Part shown: in pieces, positions 26,001 to 35,223 of the stretch
Layout of the letters: the number at the start of each line of letters is the position of its first letter
Position numbering within the stretch: position 1 is the stretch's first letter
Made by a program: the position numbers and the translations under genes
Notes under the pieces: model-generated
What the model was told of the DNA's origin: nothing
Databases searched by the model: none
What the model saw: the letters and a program-made list of their open reading frames with translations, nothing else
Assembly (NCBI RefSeq): GCF_900115115.1
Contig: NZ_FOVI01000012.1
Span: 1-64,000, forward strand
Reading direction: 5' to 3'
Source: Paenimyroides ummariense
GTDB taxonomy: Bacteria > Bacteroidota > Bacteroidia > Flavobacteriales > Flavobacteriaceae
Length of the DNA: 64,000 nt

Positions 26001-29000
26001 CCGATGATTACTTTGGTTTCAATTTACCACATAACGGAACAACATCGGCAGGTACGGTACATATTGACGATGTATATTACGAAAATACTCCCTCTTGTAA
26101 ACCTTTACTACCTGAAAATATTACAATAAGTAAAGTTCTTAAAGACGGCGCAACAATTAGTTGGACAGACCTTATGAACGTTAGTGGCGTAGCTTACGAA
26201 GTAGAAGTACGTGAATCAGGTAATCCAGGCGATCCGGGTGCCGATTTTGTTGGAACAACAGCTCCTGGCGTTACGACTATAAATGCTATAGGGTTAAATC
26301 CTACTACCAGATACAGCGTTTATGTAAGAGTCATTTGTTCTACTACAGACGAAAGTACATGGACTTCTGGCGGAGATCTACAAACATTATGTGATTATCC
26401 TGATTTAATTGCTGCTCCACCAGCTGTAGTCTGCGGCTATGGTCCGGTAGAACTAACGGCAATTTTCGATTCAGGAATTGTACAATGGTTTGATGCCGAA
26501 GAAGACGGAAATTTAGTACACACCGGTCCAACATTCACAACACCCTCTTTATCTGCAAATACCAGTTATTGGGTTACTGCGGGTGATACTATTTCAAATT
26601 CGGTTAGTCTTGGACCTACAGATCTATCAATTGGAAACTATTCTACTTGGAACTCTACTGCACAATGGTTAAATTTTGAAGTATATAGCAACACTACTAT
26701 CAGTTCTGTTGATATGTTTTTTCAACCATCAGCAATGGGAAATAATTTCAGTATTGTAATTAGAGATGCTTCAACACAAACTATAGTTCATACACATAAC
26801 GATGTAGTTACTATTACAGGAGAAACTAATCCACAGACCGTTCCCATTATGGCTACATTACCTCCGGGGAATTATCAAATGAATTTTGGTTCATCTGCTG
26901 GAACTTGGAGAAATGGTAGTGGCGGAGTATATCCATACAGCATTCCTGGTCAGATTGCAATTACAGGTAACACCTTTAATACTTCTTACTACTACATGTT
27001 TTACAATTGGCAAATTGGCGGCGGTGGTTGTACAACTCCAAGAATTGAAGTCCCTGTTACCATATCACCTAAACCTGCTTTTGAATTATCAACAGATAAA
27101 ATTATTTCATGTGAAGGGGATGCAACTGAAGCAGTAACAATTACAACTAATTTAGGCGGATACAACACTTTTGTATGGACACCAAGCACAGGAGTTAGTG
27201 GCGATGAAGTAAACGGATGGACATTCAGCACCAACCAAGAGCAGGAATATACTTTAGTTGCAAGCCAATCGAACGGAATTTGTGAACACATAAAAACAGT
27301 TTTGGTTACTTCGGGTATCAAACCAGAACCAAATCCTAATTTAGCAACGGTTCACGATGTATGTAAAAATACCGTTACTGAACTTAACGTTTTGGAAGAT
27401 TTACCTGGGACAATTACAATTGGTAACCTTGCAACAACAACAGCTCCAACAAGCGAAGTATCGGCTTTTGTGCAAAGTGCAGAATTCTCTAAACAACAGT
27501 ATATTTACAGTGCTGCCGAATTATTAGCGCAAGGTTTAACAACTGCAGGATACATTACCGAGTTGGCTTTTGAAACGATAAATTCGGGTGCAAGTTTGAC
27601 CAACGATAATTATACTATAAAAATGATGCTGACAGCAAACACCACTTTCCCTGACAATAATTTTGTTACCGGAAATTTCCATACGGTTTACTCTGCAGCA
27701 ACACACACGCATACCTTCCAAGGTATTCAGAATATGGTATTAAACACCCCTTTCTATTGGGATGGTCAGTCGAACATCATTGTTCAAATAACACAAGAAG
27801 GAATAGGCAGCGGTAACAATGCAGAAACCTATTTTACATCTGTTACAGGCAATAATGTTGGATTGCATGGTTCAAGCGCTACCGATCCGGATCCTATAAG
27901 CGGAACAAGAACAACAAACCGTCTTGATTTAAGATTCGGTTTAGAACAATCAAAAGTAACATGGTCGCCTGCTGCAAACTTGTACTTAGACGCAGCTACA
28001 ACAATTCCATATACGAGTGGAACAAATGCCTTAACGGTTTACACCATACAAAGTTTAGGTGGAACACAGGTTTACACCGCATTACTTACGGCTCCGAGCG
28101 GTTGTTCAACAAGTGTAGATTATACTATTAATGTTGCAGATGTTGGAACACCAATTGTTCAAGGTCAAACATTTTGTGATGTGACACCTGTAACCGATGT
28201 AGTTGTAACGGGACATCAAGGTGCAACATTAGTTTTTTATGATGATGCTACAGCAACTACCCCAATCACCACTATTTCGCAAACAGGTACTTATTACGTA
28301 GAAGCAGTTTTAGGTTCATGTAATTCGGCACGTATTCCGTTTACAGCTACCATTACACCGTTAGGTTTACCTACAGCATCATTTACCCAGGTAATTTGCG
28401 GTGCCGGAACAATTGCCGATTTAACTGCAACAGGTATAAGCGGATCTCAAATAAACTGGTATGATTCTGCGACTTCTACAACTGCTCTGCCAAGTACACA
28501 TCCTTTAGTAGATAATACTACCTATTATGCAGCACAACAATTAGGAAATTGCGAATCGGGAAGAATCGCCGTATTAGTAACGATCAACACAACAGCACTT
28601 CCAGCATTAACAGCGCAAACAATTACCGTATGTGGAGATTTAACTTATGGAAGTATCGATCTAAATCAAATAAGCGGTTCAGAATTAGTATGGTATCCGT
28701 CTGCAACATCGCAAACACCTATACCTAATACCGATGCTATTGTTAGCGGAACTTATTACGTATCGCAAAAATTAAACAATTGTGAATCTGTGCGCGTACC
28801 AATCACCGTATCAAGTGCACAAAGTACTGTTCCTGCTCCAACAGCGGGTGTTCAAAACATTTGTGGCAGTGGAACTGTGGCTCAATTATCGGCAAACATT
28901 TTACCTAATGCCACAGCACTTTGGTATAGTACTGCTGCATCAACTACGCCATTACAACCAACAGATGTGTTAGTAAGCGGCACGTATTATTTGGCTCAGC

Positions 29001-29767
29001 AAGAAGGTAACTGTATATCGCCAAAAATTCCGGTTGCTGTACGTGTAACAAACATATCAGCTCCGGCTGTAGCTCCATTTACATTATGCGAAGGATCAAC
29101 AGTGGCAGATTTAACTGTTTCTGAACCTACGGGAGTATCGCACAAATGGTTTATCAACAGTAGTTCTACGACCGAATTGCCATTAACCGATATTTTAATC
29201 AGCGGATATTATTTTGTGGTTCGAGTTGAAAACGGATGTGAATCTGCAAGAACGCAAGTACAAGTTACCATTAACAGCAGACCCAACAGTCCAACAGGTG
29301 CATCACCACAGACTTTTACAGATTATGCTGAAATAAGCAATTTAATCATGGATGAACCTAATGTAATCTGGTACATTACTTATGAAGATGCATTAAATGG
29401 AATTAATCCTTTAAGTCAGGATATGCCTTTGGTGAATGGAACAACCTATTATGCAGTGATTATCGGTGCAAACGGATGCCCAAGTTTACCAACACCTATT
29501 GAAACAATTATTGTTTTAGGTGTAAACGATTTCGATTTAAGCAAATTGAAATACTACCCTAACCCGGTAAGTGATCTTTTAACAATTACTTATGCAGATG
29601 TTATTACAAATGTAGAAGTGTTTGATTTAAACGGAAGAATGGTCATTAAACGTGATTTTGACAATCAAACTGTTCAGTTAGATTTTAGCAGTTTAAGTTC
29701 TGGAACTTATATGCTGAATATTAAAACGAAAGAAAACAGCCAGTTTGTGAAAATTGTGAAAAAGTAA
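23051..29767 (+). CDS. giant modular secreted protein with FN3-like repeats and T9SS sorting domain
   Basis: 2238-aa surface or secreted protein. Signal peptide to about residue 33 (ends ETHAQ). Residues ~42-1113 are four tandem modules of 267-271 residues, each opening GNF.E.FDTT, then CWSYID/VD, a jelly-roll-like part with LISPETDNLGNG and TTDDYF.F, and an FN3-like part (TISWTAS ... GYEYEVRSSG ... YTVYVRSICG). A unique middle follows, then six ~60-75-residue Ig-like units (CG.GT.A.L ... WY.SA..TTPL ... GTYYV.Q...NCES) from ~1700. The last ~75 residues (KLKYYPNPVSDLLTI to FVKIVKK) form a T9SS type A sorting domain. Probably an adhesin; no catalytic domain recognised. Confidence 0.92.
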   Translation: MKKKLTLFQRQISWLLPKAFLILALLAFNETHAQPTCTAIAGNFSENFDTTPTGGTTNPSVPDCWSYIDNMSTTGYGYTASSTTTVTSPPNFFRFYRMCSTANVNEDLTLVSPETVNLGNGTKQVRFYARGNSTTVTSILEVVRLNGNTSAATATVLATFDITGNTYSEYIVPLPATTDDYFGFRVPHNGSTTTNYPYAFIDDVFYEDLETCFFPTNATVSAITQNTATISWTASIDPNVTGYEYEVRSSGGAGSGATGLAASGNTAGVSANITGLSPSVNYTVYVRSVCGTSTGRWNPQSLTFQTLCGVVTGNFYEGFDTTATGTASNNNFPNCWSYVDQVTTTGYGYVNAANAQSGNNSYRLYKTNSTANQGQNLILISPETDNLGNGTKQLRFSVRAGTATNVNNLEIVTANGDDANATFTVIRTINVDYLTYQEYIIPLPATTDDYFGFRLAHNGTTTLSTIHLDDIYYEDLADCFFPTALTIGNITQTGADLSWTASVSTSVTGYEYEVRSSGAPGSGTTGLGATGIVTGTSTTVTGLSPSVEYTVYIRSICGTTEGIWNPVSQIFNTLCGVITGNFYESFDTTTAGSTSNATYPYCWSYIDDVTTTGYGYVLNSTTYAQSPTQSFRLYRTNSTTNAAQELVLISPETDNLGNGTKQLRFSVRSYLASYTNKLEIISLADNTTSANATVIATIYKDDTAYQEYIVPLPATTDDYFAFRMAYNGLTATSSVVIDDVYYEDLSPCIFPMNIDASAITGNTATISWDASLATGVTGYEYEIRTSGDAGSGTVGLETTGTTTGTSVNITGLDPATQYVVYVRSICGSTNGIWTTFPLTFYTLCGIVTGNFYEGFDTTETGTTSNNNFPYCWSYVDEVVTTGYGYVNAANAQSPSNSYRMYRTNTTTNQGQNLRLISPETDNLGNGNWVKQVRFSARSTGTNPQILEVFTSNGTTSSANFTVLDTILVSGTTYQEYTIYFPQTTDDYFGFNLPHNGTTSAGTVHIDDVYYENTPSCKPLLPENITISKVLKDGATISWTDLMNVSGVAYEVEVRESGNPGDPGADFVGTTAPGVTTINAIGLNPTTRYSVYVRVICSTTDESTWTSGGDLQTLCDYPDLIAAPPAVVCGYGPVELTAIFDSGIVQWFDAEEDGNLVHTGPTFTTPSLSANTSYWVTAGDTISNSVSLGPTDLSIGNYSTWNSTAQWLNFEVYSNTTISSVDMFFQPSAMGNNFSIVIRDASTQTIVHTHNDVVTITGETNPQTVPIMATLPPGNYQMNFGSSAGTWRNGSGGVYPYSIPGQIAITGNTFNTSYYYMFYNWQIGGGGCTTPRIEVPVTISPKPAFELSTDKIISCEGDATEAVTITTNLGGYNTFVWTPSTGVSGDEVNGWTFSTNQEQEYTLVASQSNGICEHIKTVLVTSGIKPEPNPNLATVHDVCKNTVTELNVLEDLPGTITIGNLATTTAPTSEVSAFVQSAEFSKQQYIYSAAELLAQGLTTAGYITELAFETINSGASLTNDNYTIKMMLTANTTFPDNNFVTGNFHTVYSAATHTHTFQGIQNMVLNTPFYWDGQSNIIVQITQEGIGSGNNAETYFTSVTGNNVGLHGSSATDPDPISGTRTTNRLDLRFGLEQSKVTWSPAANLYLDAATTIPYTSGTNALTVYTIQSLGGTQVYTALLTAPSGCSTSVDYTINVADVGTPIVQGQTFCDVTPVTDVVVTGHQGATLVFYDDATATTPITTISQTGTYYVEAVLGSCNSARIPFTATITPLGLPTASFTQVICGAGTIADLTATGISGSQINWYDSATSTTALPSTHPLVDNTTYYAAQQLGNCESGRIAVLVTINTTALPALTAQTITVCGDLTYGSIDLNQISGSELVWYPSATSQTPIPNTDAIVSGTYYVSQKLNNCESVRVPITVSSAQSTVPAPTAGVQNICGSGTVAQLSANILPNATALWYSTAASTTPLQPTDVLVSGTYYLAQQEGNCISPKIPVAVRVTNISAPAVAPFTLCEGSTVADLTVSEPTGVSHKWFINSSSTTELPLTDILISGYYFVVRVENGCESARTQVQVTINSRPNSPTGASPQTFTDYAEISNLIMDEPNVIWYITYEDALNGINPLSQDMPLVNGTTYYAVIIGANGCPSLPTPIETIIVLGVNDFDLSKLKYYPNPVSDLLTITYADVITNVEVFDLNGRMVIKRDFDNQTVQLDFSSLSSGTYMLNIKTKENSQFVKIVKK
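23173..26390 (+). repeat. four tandem ~0.8-kb coding modules
   Basis: Module starts (the GNF codons) are at about 23173, 23987, 24788 and 25595, spaced 814, 801 and 807 bp. The protein repeats are strongly alike; the DNA is diverged by synonymous changes but keeps short identical blocks. Confidence 0.85.
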
Positions 29768-29786
29768 TTTAGTTTTAAAATCAAAT

Positions 29787-29817
29787 AAAAAGCCGCTCGT
29801 TACGAGCGGCTTTTTTA
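29787..29817. terminator. strong terminator between convergent genes
   Basis: AAAAAGCCGCTCG, loop around TTA, CGAGCGGCTTTTTT. GC-rich stem with T tails on both strands; ends the large protein gene and polA. Confidence 0.92.
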
Positions 29818-29839
29818 TGTTTTATAAACTTCAATTTTA

Positions 29840-32656
29840 TTAATGCGCATCTAACCAATTGCTTCCCTCGCCTATTTCAACTTCTAACGGAACGGCTAAT
29901 TTAAAAGCATTTTCCATTTCTTCTTTAATAATTGGCTTCACTTTTTCTAATTCGGTTTTAGGAACATCAAAAACCAATTCATCGTGTACCTGCAACAACA
30001 TTTTGGTCTCCAAATTCTCTTTTATCAATCGGTTGTGAATATTAATCATGGCAATTTTAATGATATCGGCAGCCGATCCTTGTATAGGCGCATTTACCGC
30101 ATTACGTTCTGCACCGCCGCGAACCACAGCATTTTGCGAATTAATATCTTTTAAATACCTGCGACGCCCCGAAACGGTTTGTACATATCCATATTCACGA
30201 GCAAATTCAATTTGCGTGTTAATATATTCGCGCAATTTTGGATAGGTTGCGTAATACGCATCAATTAATTCTTTACTTTCGGCACGACTTAAACTTGTTT
30301 GCTGACTTAAACCAAATGCCGAAACGCCGTAAATAATTCCGAAATTTACCGTTTTTGCATTGCTTCGTTGTTCACGTGTAACCTCATCTAACTCCACATT
30401 AAAAACTTTTGCAGCGGTTGATCTGTGAATATCCTCGTGTTTATTGAACGATTCAATCATGTTTGGTTCTTCGCTTAAAGCAGCAATAATACGCAGTTCA
30501 ATCTGAGAATAATCGGCAGAAACCAACACATGGTTTTCATCTCTTGCAACAAACGCTCTACGAACTTTTTGTCCGCGTTCGGTACGAATTGGGATATTCT
30601 GCAAATTCGGATTATTAGAACTCAACCTTCCCGTAGCTGCCACCGCCTGCATATAATCGGTATGTACTCGACCCGTTTTGGGGTTTATCTGTGTTGGCAA
30701 TGCATCAACATACGTATTTTGTAGTTTCACAATTTGGCGCCATTCTAAAATATCGCGAACAATTTGGTTGTCTTTCGCTAAATCGCTCAAAACCTCTTCG
30801 CCTGTTGCGTATTGCCCTGTTTTGGTTTTTTTAATTTTACCAAAACCTACTTTTAATTTTTCGAACAGAATAACTCCCAACTGTTTTGGCGATGCCAAAT
30901 TGAATTCTTCTCCGGCTGTTTCAAATATTTTTGATTGAAGATTTTGTGCTTCTGTTGATAATTCTATCGAAAGTGCTTTTAAATAATCAACATCTAATCG
31001 AATACCTTCCGATTCCATTTCGGCTAAAACAGACACCAACGGGCTTTCGATTTTATCAAACAATTCTCTCGTTTTGCTTTGATCTAATTTCGGAGCAAAA
31101 ACTTCTTTTAATTGATAGGTAACATCAGCATCCTCACCTGCATATTCCTTTACATCTTCAACCGAAACATCACGCATAGATTTTTGACCTTTGCCTTTTT
31201 TACCGATTAATTCTTCGATCGATTTTGGCTGATATTGCAAATACGTTTCCGACAAAACATCCATATTATGTCGCATATCCGGATTTATCAAATAATGCGC
31301 AATCATGGTATCGAACAAAAAGCCTTTAACTTCTACGTTATAATTTTTAAGGACTTTAATATCGTATTTTAAATTCTGACCGATTTTTATTATCTGATCA
31401 TTCTCTAAAAACGGACGCAAAATTTCGATCAATTCTTGTGCTTCGGTTTGATTTTCCGGGAACGGAATATAATAAGCCGAACCTTTTGCGTACGAAAACG
31501 ACATGCCGACCAATTCTGCCAAATTCGCATCAATACTGGTGGTTTCGGTATCAAAACAAACTTCGGTTTGCTCTAACAAGGTTTTTACGAATAACTGTAC
31601 AGCAAATTTCCCTTGAACCAACTGGTAAAAATGATCGGTGTTCGATAAAGTTTTGTAGTAACCTTCATCGGTAATTTTAATTTCGGTATCGCCCGTTTCA
31701 AAAAGCGAAAACTGATCGATGCTTTTCACAGGTTGCTTGCCAATTGGTGTTGGTTGCGTCATTGCAACTTCATCTGCAAAAATCTTCTCGAACTGTTCTT
31801 TCATTCTACGGAATTCCAGTTCTTGAAAAATCGCTTCGGTTTTTTCCACATCGGGCTTATCTAACCTAAAAAATTCTTCTTCAAACTCTACCGGACAATC
31901 TAAAAAGATACGAGCCAGCTTTTTTGAAAGTAATCCAAGCTCTTTATTCGCTTCAATCTTCTCACGCATTTTACCGGTTAACTTATCGGTATTTTCCAAC
32001 AAATTTTCCATTGAACCAAATTCTGCCAAAAACTTTTTTGCTGTTTTTTCGCCAACGCCTGGTAATCCCGGGATATTATCAACAGCATCGCCCATCATTC
32101 CCAAGAAATCGATTACCTGTAACGGATCGCTCACCTCAAACTTTTCCTGCACTTCTTTAACGCCCCAAATTTCTATGCCGTTGCCCATGCGTGCCGGGCG
32201 GTACATAAAAATATTTTCGGAAACCAGTTGGGCATAATCTTTATCGGGTGTTACCATGAAAACCTGAAAACCTTCCTTTTCTGCTTTTTTAGACAGAGTT
32301 CCAATTAAATCGTCGGCTTCAATTCCCGGAACTTCGATAATCGGAATGTGCATCGCACGCAAAATCTCATGAATATAAGGTATTGCAATTTTAATAGCTT
32401 CGGGTGTTTCATCGCGGTTTGCCTTGTATTCCGGGAAAATTTCGCATCGTGCTTGGCTTCCATCCTTATCAAAAGCTACCGCCAAATAATCGGGGCGTTC
32501 GCGTTTTATAACATCCATTAACGAGTTCATAAAACCCATAATTGCCGATGTATCTAAGCCTTTGGAATTGATGCGGGGATTTTTTATAAATGCGTAATAC
32601 CCACGAAAAATAAGCGCGTAGGCATCTAAAAGAAATAAACGTTTCTGGTTGTTCAT
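29840..32656 (-). CDS. polA: DNA polymerase I
   Basis: Repair and Okazaki-fragment polymerase, 938 aa. Domains in order: 5'-3' exonuclease (~1-290, AFDKDGSQARCEIFPEYKANR and DDLIGTLSKKA), 3'-5' proofreading domain (~340-530, with FDTETTSIDANLAELVGMS so the metal-binding DxE is present), and the family A polymerase (~560-938) with SADYSQIELRIIAAL, RSNAKTVNFGIIYGVSAFGLS and LLQVHDELVF. The frame is open 31 codons further up; I start at MNNQKRLFLLDAY because it matches the family and because a -7 box lies at 32677-32684. Confidence 0.97.
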   Translation of the reverse strand: MNNQKRLFLLDAYALIFRGYYAFIKNPRINSKGLDTSAIMGFMNSLMDVIKRERPDYLAVAFDKDGSQARCEIFPEYKANRDETPEAIKIAIPYIHEILRAMHIPIIEVPGIEADDLIGTLSKKAEKEGFQVFMVTPDKDYAQLVSENIFMYRPARMGNGIEIWGVKEVQEKFEVSDPLQVIDFLGMMGDAVDNIPGLPGVGEKTAKKFLAEFGSMENLLENTDKLTGKMREKIEANKELGLLSKKLARIFLDCPVEFEEEFFRLDKPDVEKTEAIFQELEFRRMKEQFEKIFADEVAMTQPTPIGKQPVKSIDQFSLFETGDTEIKITDEGYYKTLSNTDHFYQLVQGKFAVQLFVKTLLEQTEVCFDTETTSIDANLAELVGMSFSYAKGSAYYIPFPENQTEAQELIEILRPFLENDQIIKIGQNLKYDIKVLKNYNVEVKGFLFDTMIAHYLINPDMRHNMDVLSETYLQYQPKSIEELIGKKGKGQKSMRDVSVEDVKEYAGEDADVTYQLKEVFAPKLDQSKTRELFDKIESPLVSVLAEMESEGIRLDVDYLKALSIELSTEAQNLQSKIFETAGEEFNLASPKQLGVILFEKLKVGFGKIKKTKTGQYATGEEVLSDLAKDNQIVRDILEWRQIVKLQNTYVDALPTQINPKTGRVHTDYMQAVAATGRLSSNNPNLQNIPIRTERGQKVRRAFVARDENHVLVSADYSQIELRIIAALSEEPNMIESFNKHEDIHRSTAAKVFNVELDEVTREQRSNAKTVNFGIIYGVSAFGLSQQTSLSRAESKELIDAYYATYPKLREYINTQIEFAREYGYVQTVSGRRRYLKDINSQNAVVRGGAERNAVNAPIQGSAADIIKIAMINIHNRLIKENLETKMLLQVHDELVFDVPKTELEKVKPIIKEEMENAFKLAVPLEVEIGEGSNWLDAH

Positions 32657-32676
32657 ACTAACTGTTTCAAGAGCAT

Positions 32677-32684
32677 CAAAAGTA
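32677..32684 (-). promoter_or_regulatory. -7 box of polA
   Basis: Minus-strand TACTTTTG, 20 bp above the chosen ATG, fits TAnnTTTG and rules against the longer ORF start. Confidence 0.5.
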
Positions 32685-32824
32685 CAAAAAAGTTGTGAGT
32701 TGTAGGTTTTTAGTTTCGTTTGTGTTGGAAAGCTACAGCTAAAAACCAAAAACTGTTAAAGTATTAAAAACGGTATTCGATAAAAAATCAAATTAATGTA
32801 CTTTTGATAAACTAAAAATCTAAA

Positions 32825-34045
32825 ATGATTCAAAAATTTATATACATTATTCTCCTTTTTATAGTATTGGGCGAAGTTTACACCTGCCACCTTATTTATA
32901 AATTCACAAAGAAAAGATCAGTTGTTTTTGCTTACCTGCTTTTGCTAGTTACTATAATTGCAAGTTTGTTTTTTTATTTTAATGGAGCCGATAAATCTAA
33001 AGGACAAACTGCAGAAAGCATGCATGTAATGGCTTTGTTGCTGCTTTTTCTGCTACCCAAAATACTTATAAGCATTCCGTTGTTTTTTGAGGATATGTTC
33101 CGATTTACCCGATGGACAAGCAATAAATTCATTTATAAAAAGATCATTACAAATTCGCGTAGCAGTCTGTTAACTAAAATTGTATTAGTAGCTGCAGGTT
33201 TGCTTACTATTTCTATAATTTACGGCGTTTTTGTAGGGAAATATAACTTTAAGGTACGCGAAGAAACCATTGTTTTTAAAGATTTACCTAATAGTTTTGA
33301 CGGATTGAAAGTTTTACAGATATCAGATTTACATGTGGGAAGTTGGGATAACAAAGCGGCTATTGAAAAAGGGATAGAAATGATCAATGCTCAAGAATAC
33401 GATATCTTACTTTTTACAGGCGATTTTGTAAATACACTGGCTACTGAAGCCGATCCGTGGATTGAAGTATTACAAAAAATCAAAACACCTAAATATGGTA
33501 AATTCGCTGTTTTAGGAAATCACGATTATGGCGAATACGTTAAATGGGATACCGAAGCTGATAAAGAAGCAAACTTTACAGCCATTAAAAATAATATTGA
33601 AAAAAGTGGATTTAAGCTGCTTTTAAATGAGAACGTGGTTCTAAAAAGCAACAACGATTCTATTTATTTGTTAGGCGTTGAAAATTGGGGATTGAACTTT
33701 AAAAAAGCGGGCGATTTACAGAAAACATCAGAAAATGTTCCTGCCGATGCCTTTAAAATTGTAATGACACACGATCCGTCGCATTGGGATGCTGAAATTG
33801 TGAATCATCAGCAGAAATATCAGCTTACGTTATCGGGACATACGCACGGAATGCAGTTTGGTTTTGATATTCCAAGGGTTTTAGAATGGAGCCCGGCAGA
33901 ATATATTTATCCCGAATGGGGCGGTTTGTACAACAAAGGACACCAATATATTTATGTGAACCGTGGTTTTGGTTTTCATGCGTATTCGGGCAGAGTTGGT
34001 ATTTGGCCTGAAATTACCGTTTTAGAACTAAAAAAAAGTAAATAA
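32825..34045 (+). CDS. membrane-anchored metallophosphoesterase
   Basis: 406-aa calcineurin-like phosphoesterase. Hydrophobic segments near residues 5-20, 35-57, 65-90 and ~118-140 anchor it; the catalytic domain starts ~155 with the dimetal motifs SDLHVGSW, TGDFVN, GNHDYGEY and GHTHGMQFG. The layout resembles YkuE-type phosphoesterases. Phosphodiester or phospholipid-like substrates are possible, none can be assigned. Confidence 0.88.
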   Translation: MIQKFIYIILLFIVLGEVYTCHLIYKFTKKRSVVFAYLLLLVTIIASLFFYFNGADKSKGQTAESMHVMALLLLFLLPKILISIPLFFEDMFRFTRWTSNKFIYKKIITNSRSSLLTKIVLVAAGLLTISIIYGVFVGKYNFKVREETIVFKDLPNSFDGLKVLQISDLHVGSWDNKAAIEKGIEMINAQEYDILLFTGDFVNTLATEADPWIEVLQKIKTPKYGKFAVLGNHDYGEYVKWDTEADKEANFTAIKNNIEKSGFKLLLNENVVLKSNNDSIYLLGVENWGLNFKKAGDLQKTSENVPADAFKIVMTHDPSHWDAEIVNHQQKYQLTLSGHTHGMQFGFDIPRVLEWSPAEYIYPEWGGLYNKGHQYIYVNRGFGFHAYSGRVGIWPEITVLELKKSK

Positions 34046-34070
34046 TAAAAGGTTAATTACCGAAAAATTA

Positions 34071-34078
34071 TAATTTTG
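34071..34078 (+). promoter_or_regulatory. -7 box of the thioredoxin-like gene
   Basis: TAATTTTG, 22 bp above the ATG. The -33 region has no TTG. Confidence 0.4.
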
Positions 34079-34100
34079 TATTGATAGAAAAAAGAGTGAT

Positions 34101-34397
34101 ATGTCGAAATTTGGTGATTTAATAAACTCAAACATTCCGGTTTTAATTCAGTTTACCGCTGAACATAATCCCGAATGCGAGCAAATGCAACAAATTATAG
34201 AAGAGGTAGCAGTAGAAATGGGCGAAAAACTGACCATTATTAATATTGATACCATAAAAAATCCGGAATTGGTTGAAGCCCTGCGCATAAAAACAGAACC
34301 AACACTAATGGTTTATAAAAACGGCGCAATGGTTTGGCGACAATCGGGCATTACCGATAAAAATTCATTGGTAATGATTGCAAAAGCGTTTAATTAA
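34101..34397 (+). CDS. thioredoxin-like protein lacking the first active-site Cys
   Basis: 98-aa thioredoxin fold. The usual W-C-G-P-C is replaced by H-N-P-E-C (residues ~20-24), leaving only the resolving-position Cys. The cis-Pro loop is kept (IKTEPTLMVYKNG, about 72-84). No signal peptide, so cytosolic. A normal dithiol reductase role is unlikely; a binding or monothiol role is inferred. Confidence 0.82.
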   Translation: MSKFGDLINSNIPVLIQFTAEHNPECEQMQQIIEEVAVEMGEKLTIINIDTIKNPELVEALRIKTEPTLMVYKNGAMVWRQSGITDKNSLVMIAKAFN

Positions 34398-34424
34398 AAA
34401 GAATAAATAATTTATAAAATACGC

Positions 34425-34452
34425 AACATCTCAATTTTTGGGATGTTTTTTT
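34425..34452 (+). terminator. terminator after the thioredoxin-like gene
   Basis: Stem AACATCTC/GGGATGTT (one T-G pair), loop AATTTTT, then a run of Ts. Confidence 0.75.
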
Positions 34453-34483
34453 ATTTGTAGTTTTACAGCATAAAATTTAGAAA

Positions 34484-34873
34484 ATGTTTACAGTAAACGA
34501 AATTCACGAAGCACACACAAAAGTAAAATCGGGTGCCGATTTCCCTAAATACATTCAGGAAATCAAAAAAATGGGCGTAAAAAGTTTTGAAACTTGGGTA
34601 AAAGACAGTCATACCAATTATTTTGGATCGAACAACTTCTCTACTCAGTCAGAAGCGCAATATCCCGATTTATCAATACAAGAAATAAGTAACAAAGAGG
34701 AATTCGCTCGTTTGTTGAAGATTCACCAACAAGGCGAAACAGATTATTTTACTTTTTGCCATCATTGTGCAGAAACAGGCGTTGAAAAATGGGTTGTTGA
34801 TTTAGATGCTTTAACCTGCACCTATTATGATAAAAAAGGAAATGAAGTTTTAACAGAGCAAATTCCGGGTTAA
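34484..34873 (+). CDS. DUF1398 family protein
   Basis: 129-aa cytosolic protein matching the DUF1398 pattern: N-terminal helix (TVNEIHEAHTKVKSGADFPKYI), KKMGVKSFETWVKDSHTNYFG, and a C-terminal part with CHHCAETGVEKWVVDLDALTCTYYD. Function unknown; the conserved Cys and His residues (CHHC) could bind a metal. Own terminator upstream, so transcribed separately from the thioredoxin-like gene. Confidence 0.78.
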   Translation: MFTVNEIHEAHTKVKSGADFPKYIQEIKKMGVKSFETWVKDSHTNYFGSNNFSTQSEAQYPDLSIQEISNKEEFARLLKIHQQGETDYFTFCHHCAETGVEKWVVDLDALTCTYYDKKGNEVLTEQIPG

Positions 34874-34907
34874 TTTTTTATCTTTATAGATATCAAAAAT
34901 AAATCCT

Positions 34908-35195
34908 ATGAAAAACATTGCACAAAACAAAAAGACAGCAAATGCCATTTTAACAGTAAGTTTTTTAATTCTATTGTATTGGAATATTGCACACAACATC
35001 GATGTTTATAAATATATTGTTGTTGGTGCTTTATATGAAATGAGCGCTTTGCTTGTTGCAGCCGGCACTTTTATTTTGCCGTTGTTTATTTTAATAGTGG
35101 CTTTGGTTAGTAAATTCAACCTAAATAAAAAATATTATATTGCTTTAGGTATTTTGGCACTTACCATTACACTTTTATTTACGATTTATAATTAA
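34908..35195 (+). CDS. small membrane protein, three predicted helices
   Basis: 95-aa product with hydrophobic helices at about 14-30, 35-65 (long, possibly two turns apart around GTFILP) and 74-93, and Lys-rich ends (KNIAQNKKTAN; NLNKKYY). No recognised domain. It is preceded by a TATCTTTA sequence suggestive of a -7 box and followed by a perfect terminator. Confidence 0.65.
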   Translation: MKNIAQNKKTANAILTVSFLILLYWNIAHNIDVYKYIVVGALYEMSALLVAAGTFILPLFILIVALVSKFNLNKKYYIALGILALTITLLFTIYN

Positions 35196-35223
35196 AAAGA
35201 GTTCCAAATTTGGAACTCTTTTT
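35194..35223. terminator. perfect palindromic bidirectional terminator
   Basis: AAAAAGAGTTCCAAA / TTTGGAACTCTTTTT, 30 bp without mismatch. The engB stop codon (35222-35224) touches its right edge. Confidence 0.9.

Noticed and set aside
23173..26390. Regularly spaced repeats that could suggest a repeat array such as CRISPR
   Set aside because: The repeats are ~800 bp, lie in one continuous reading frame and encode similar protein modules.
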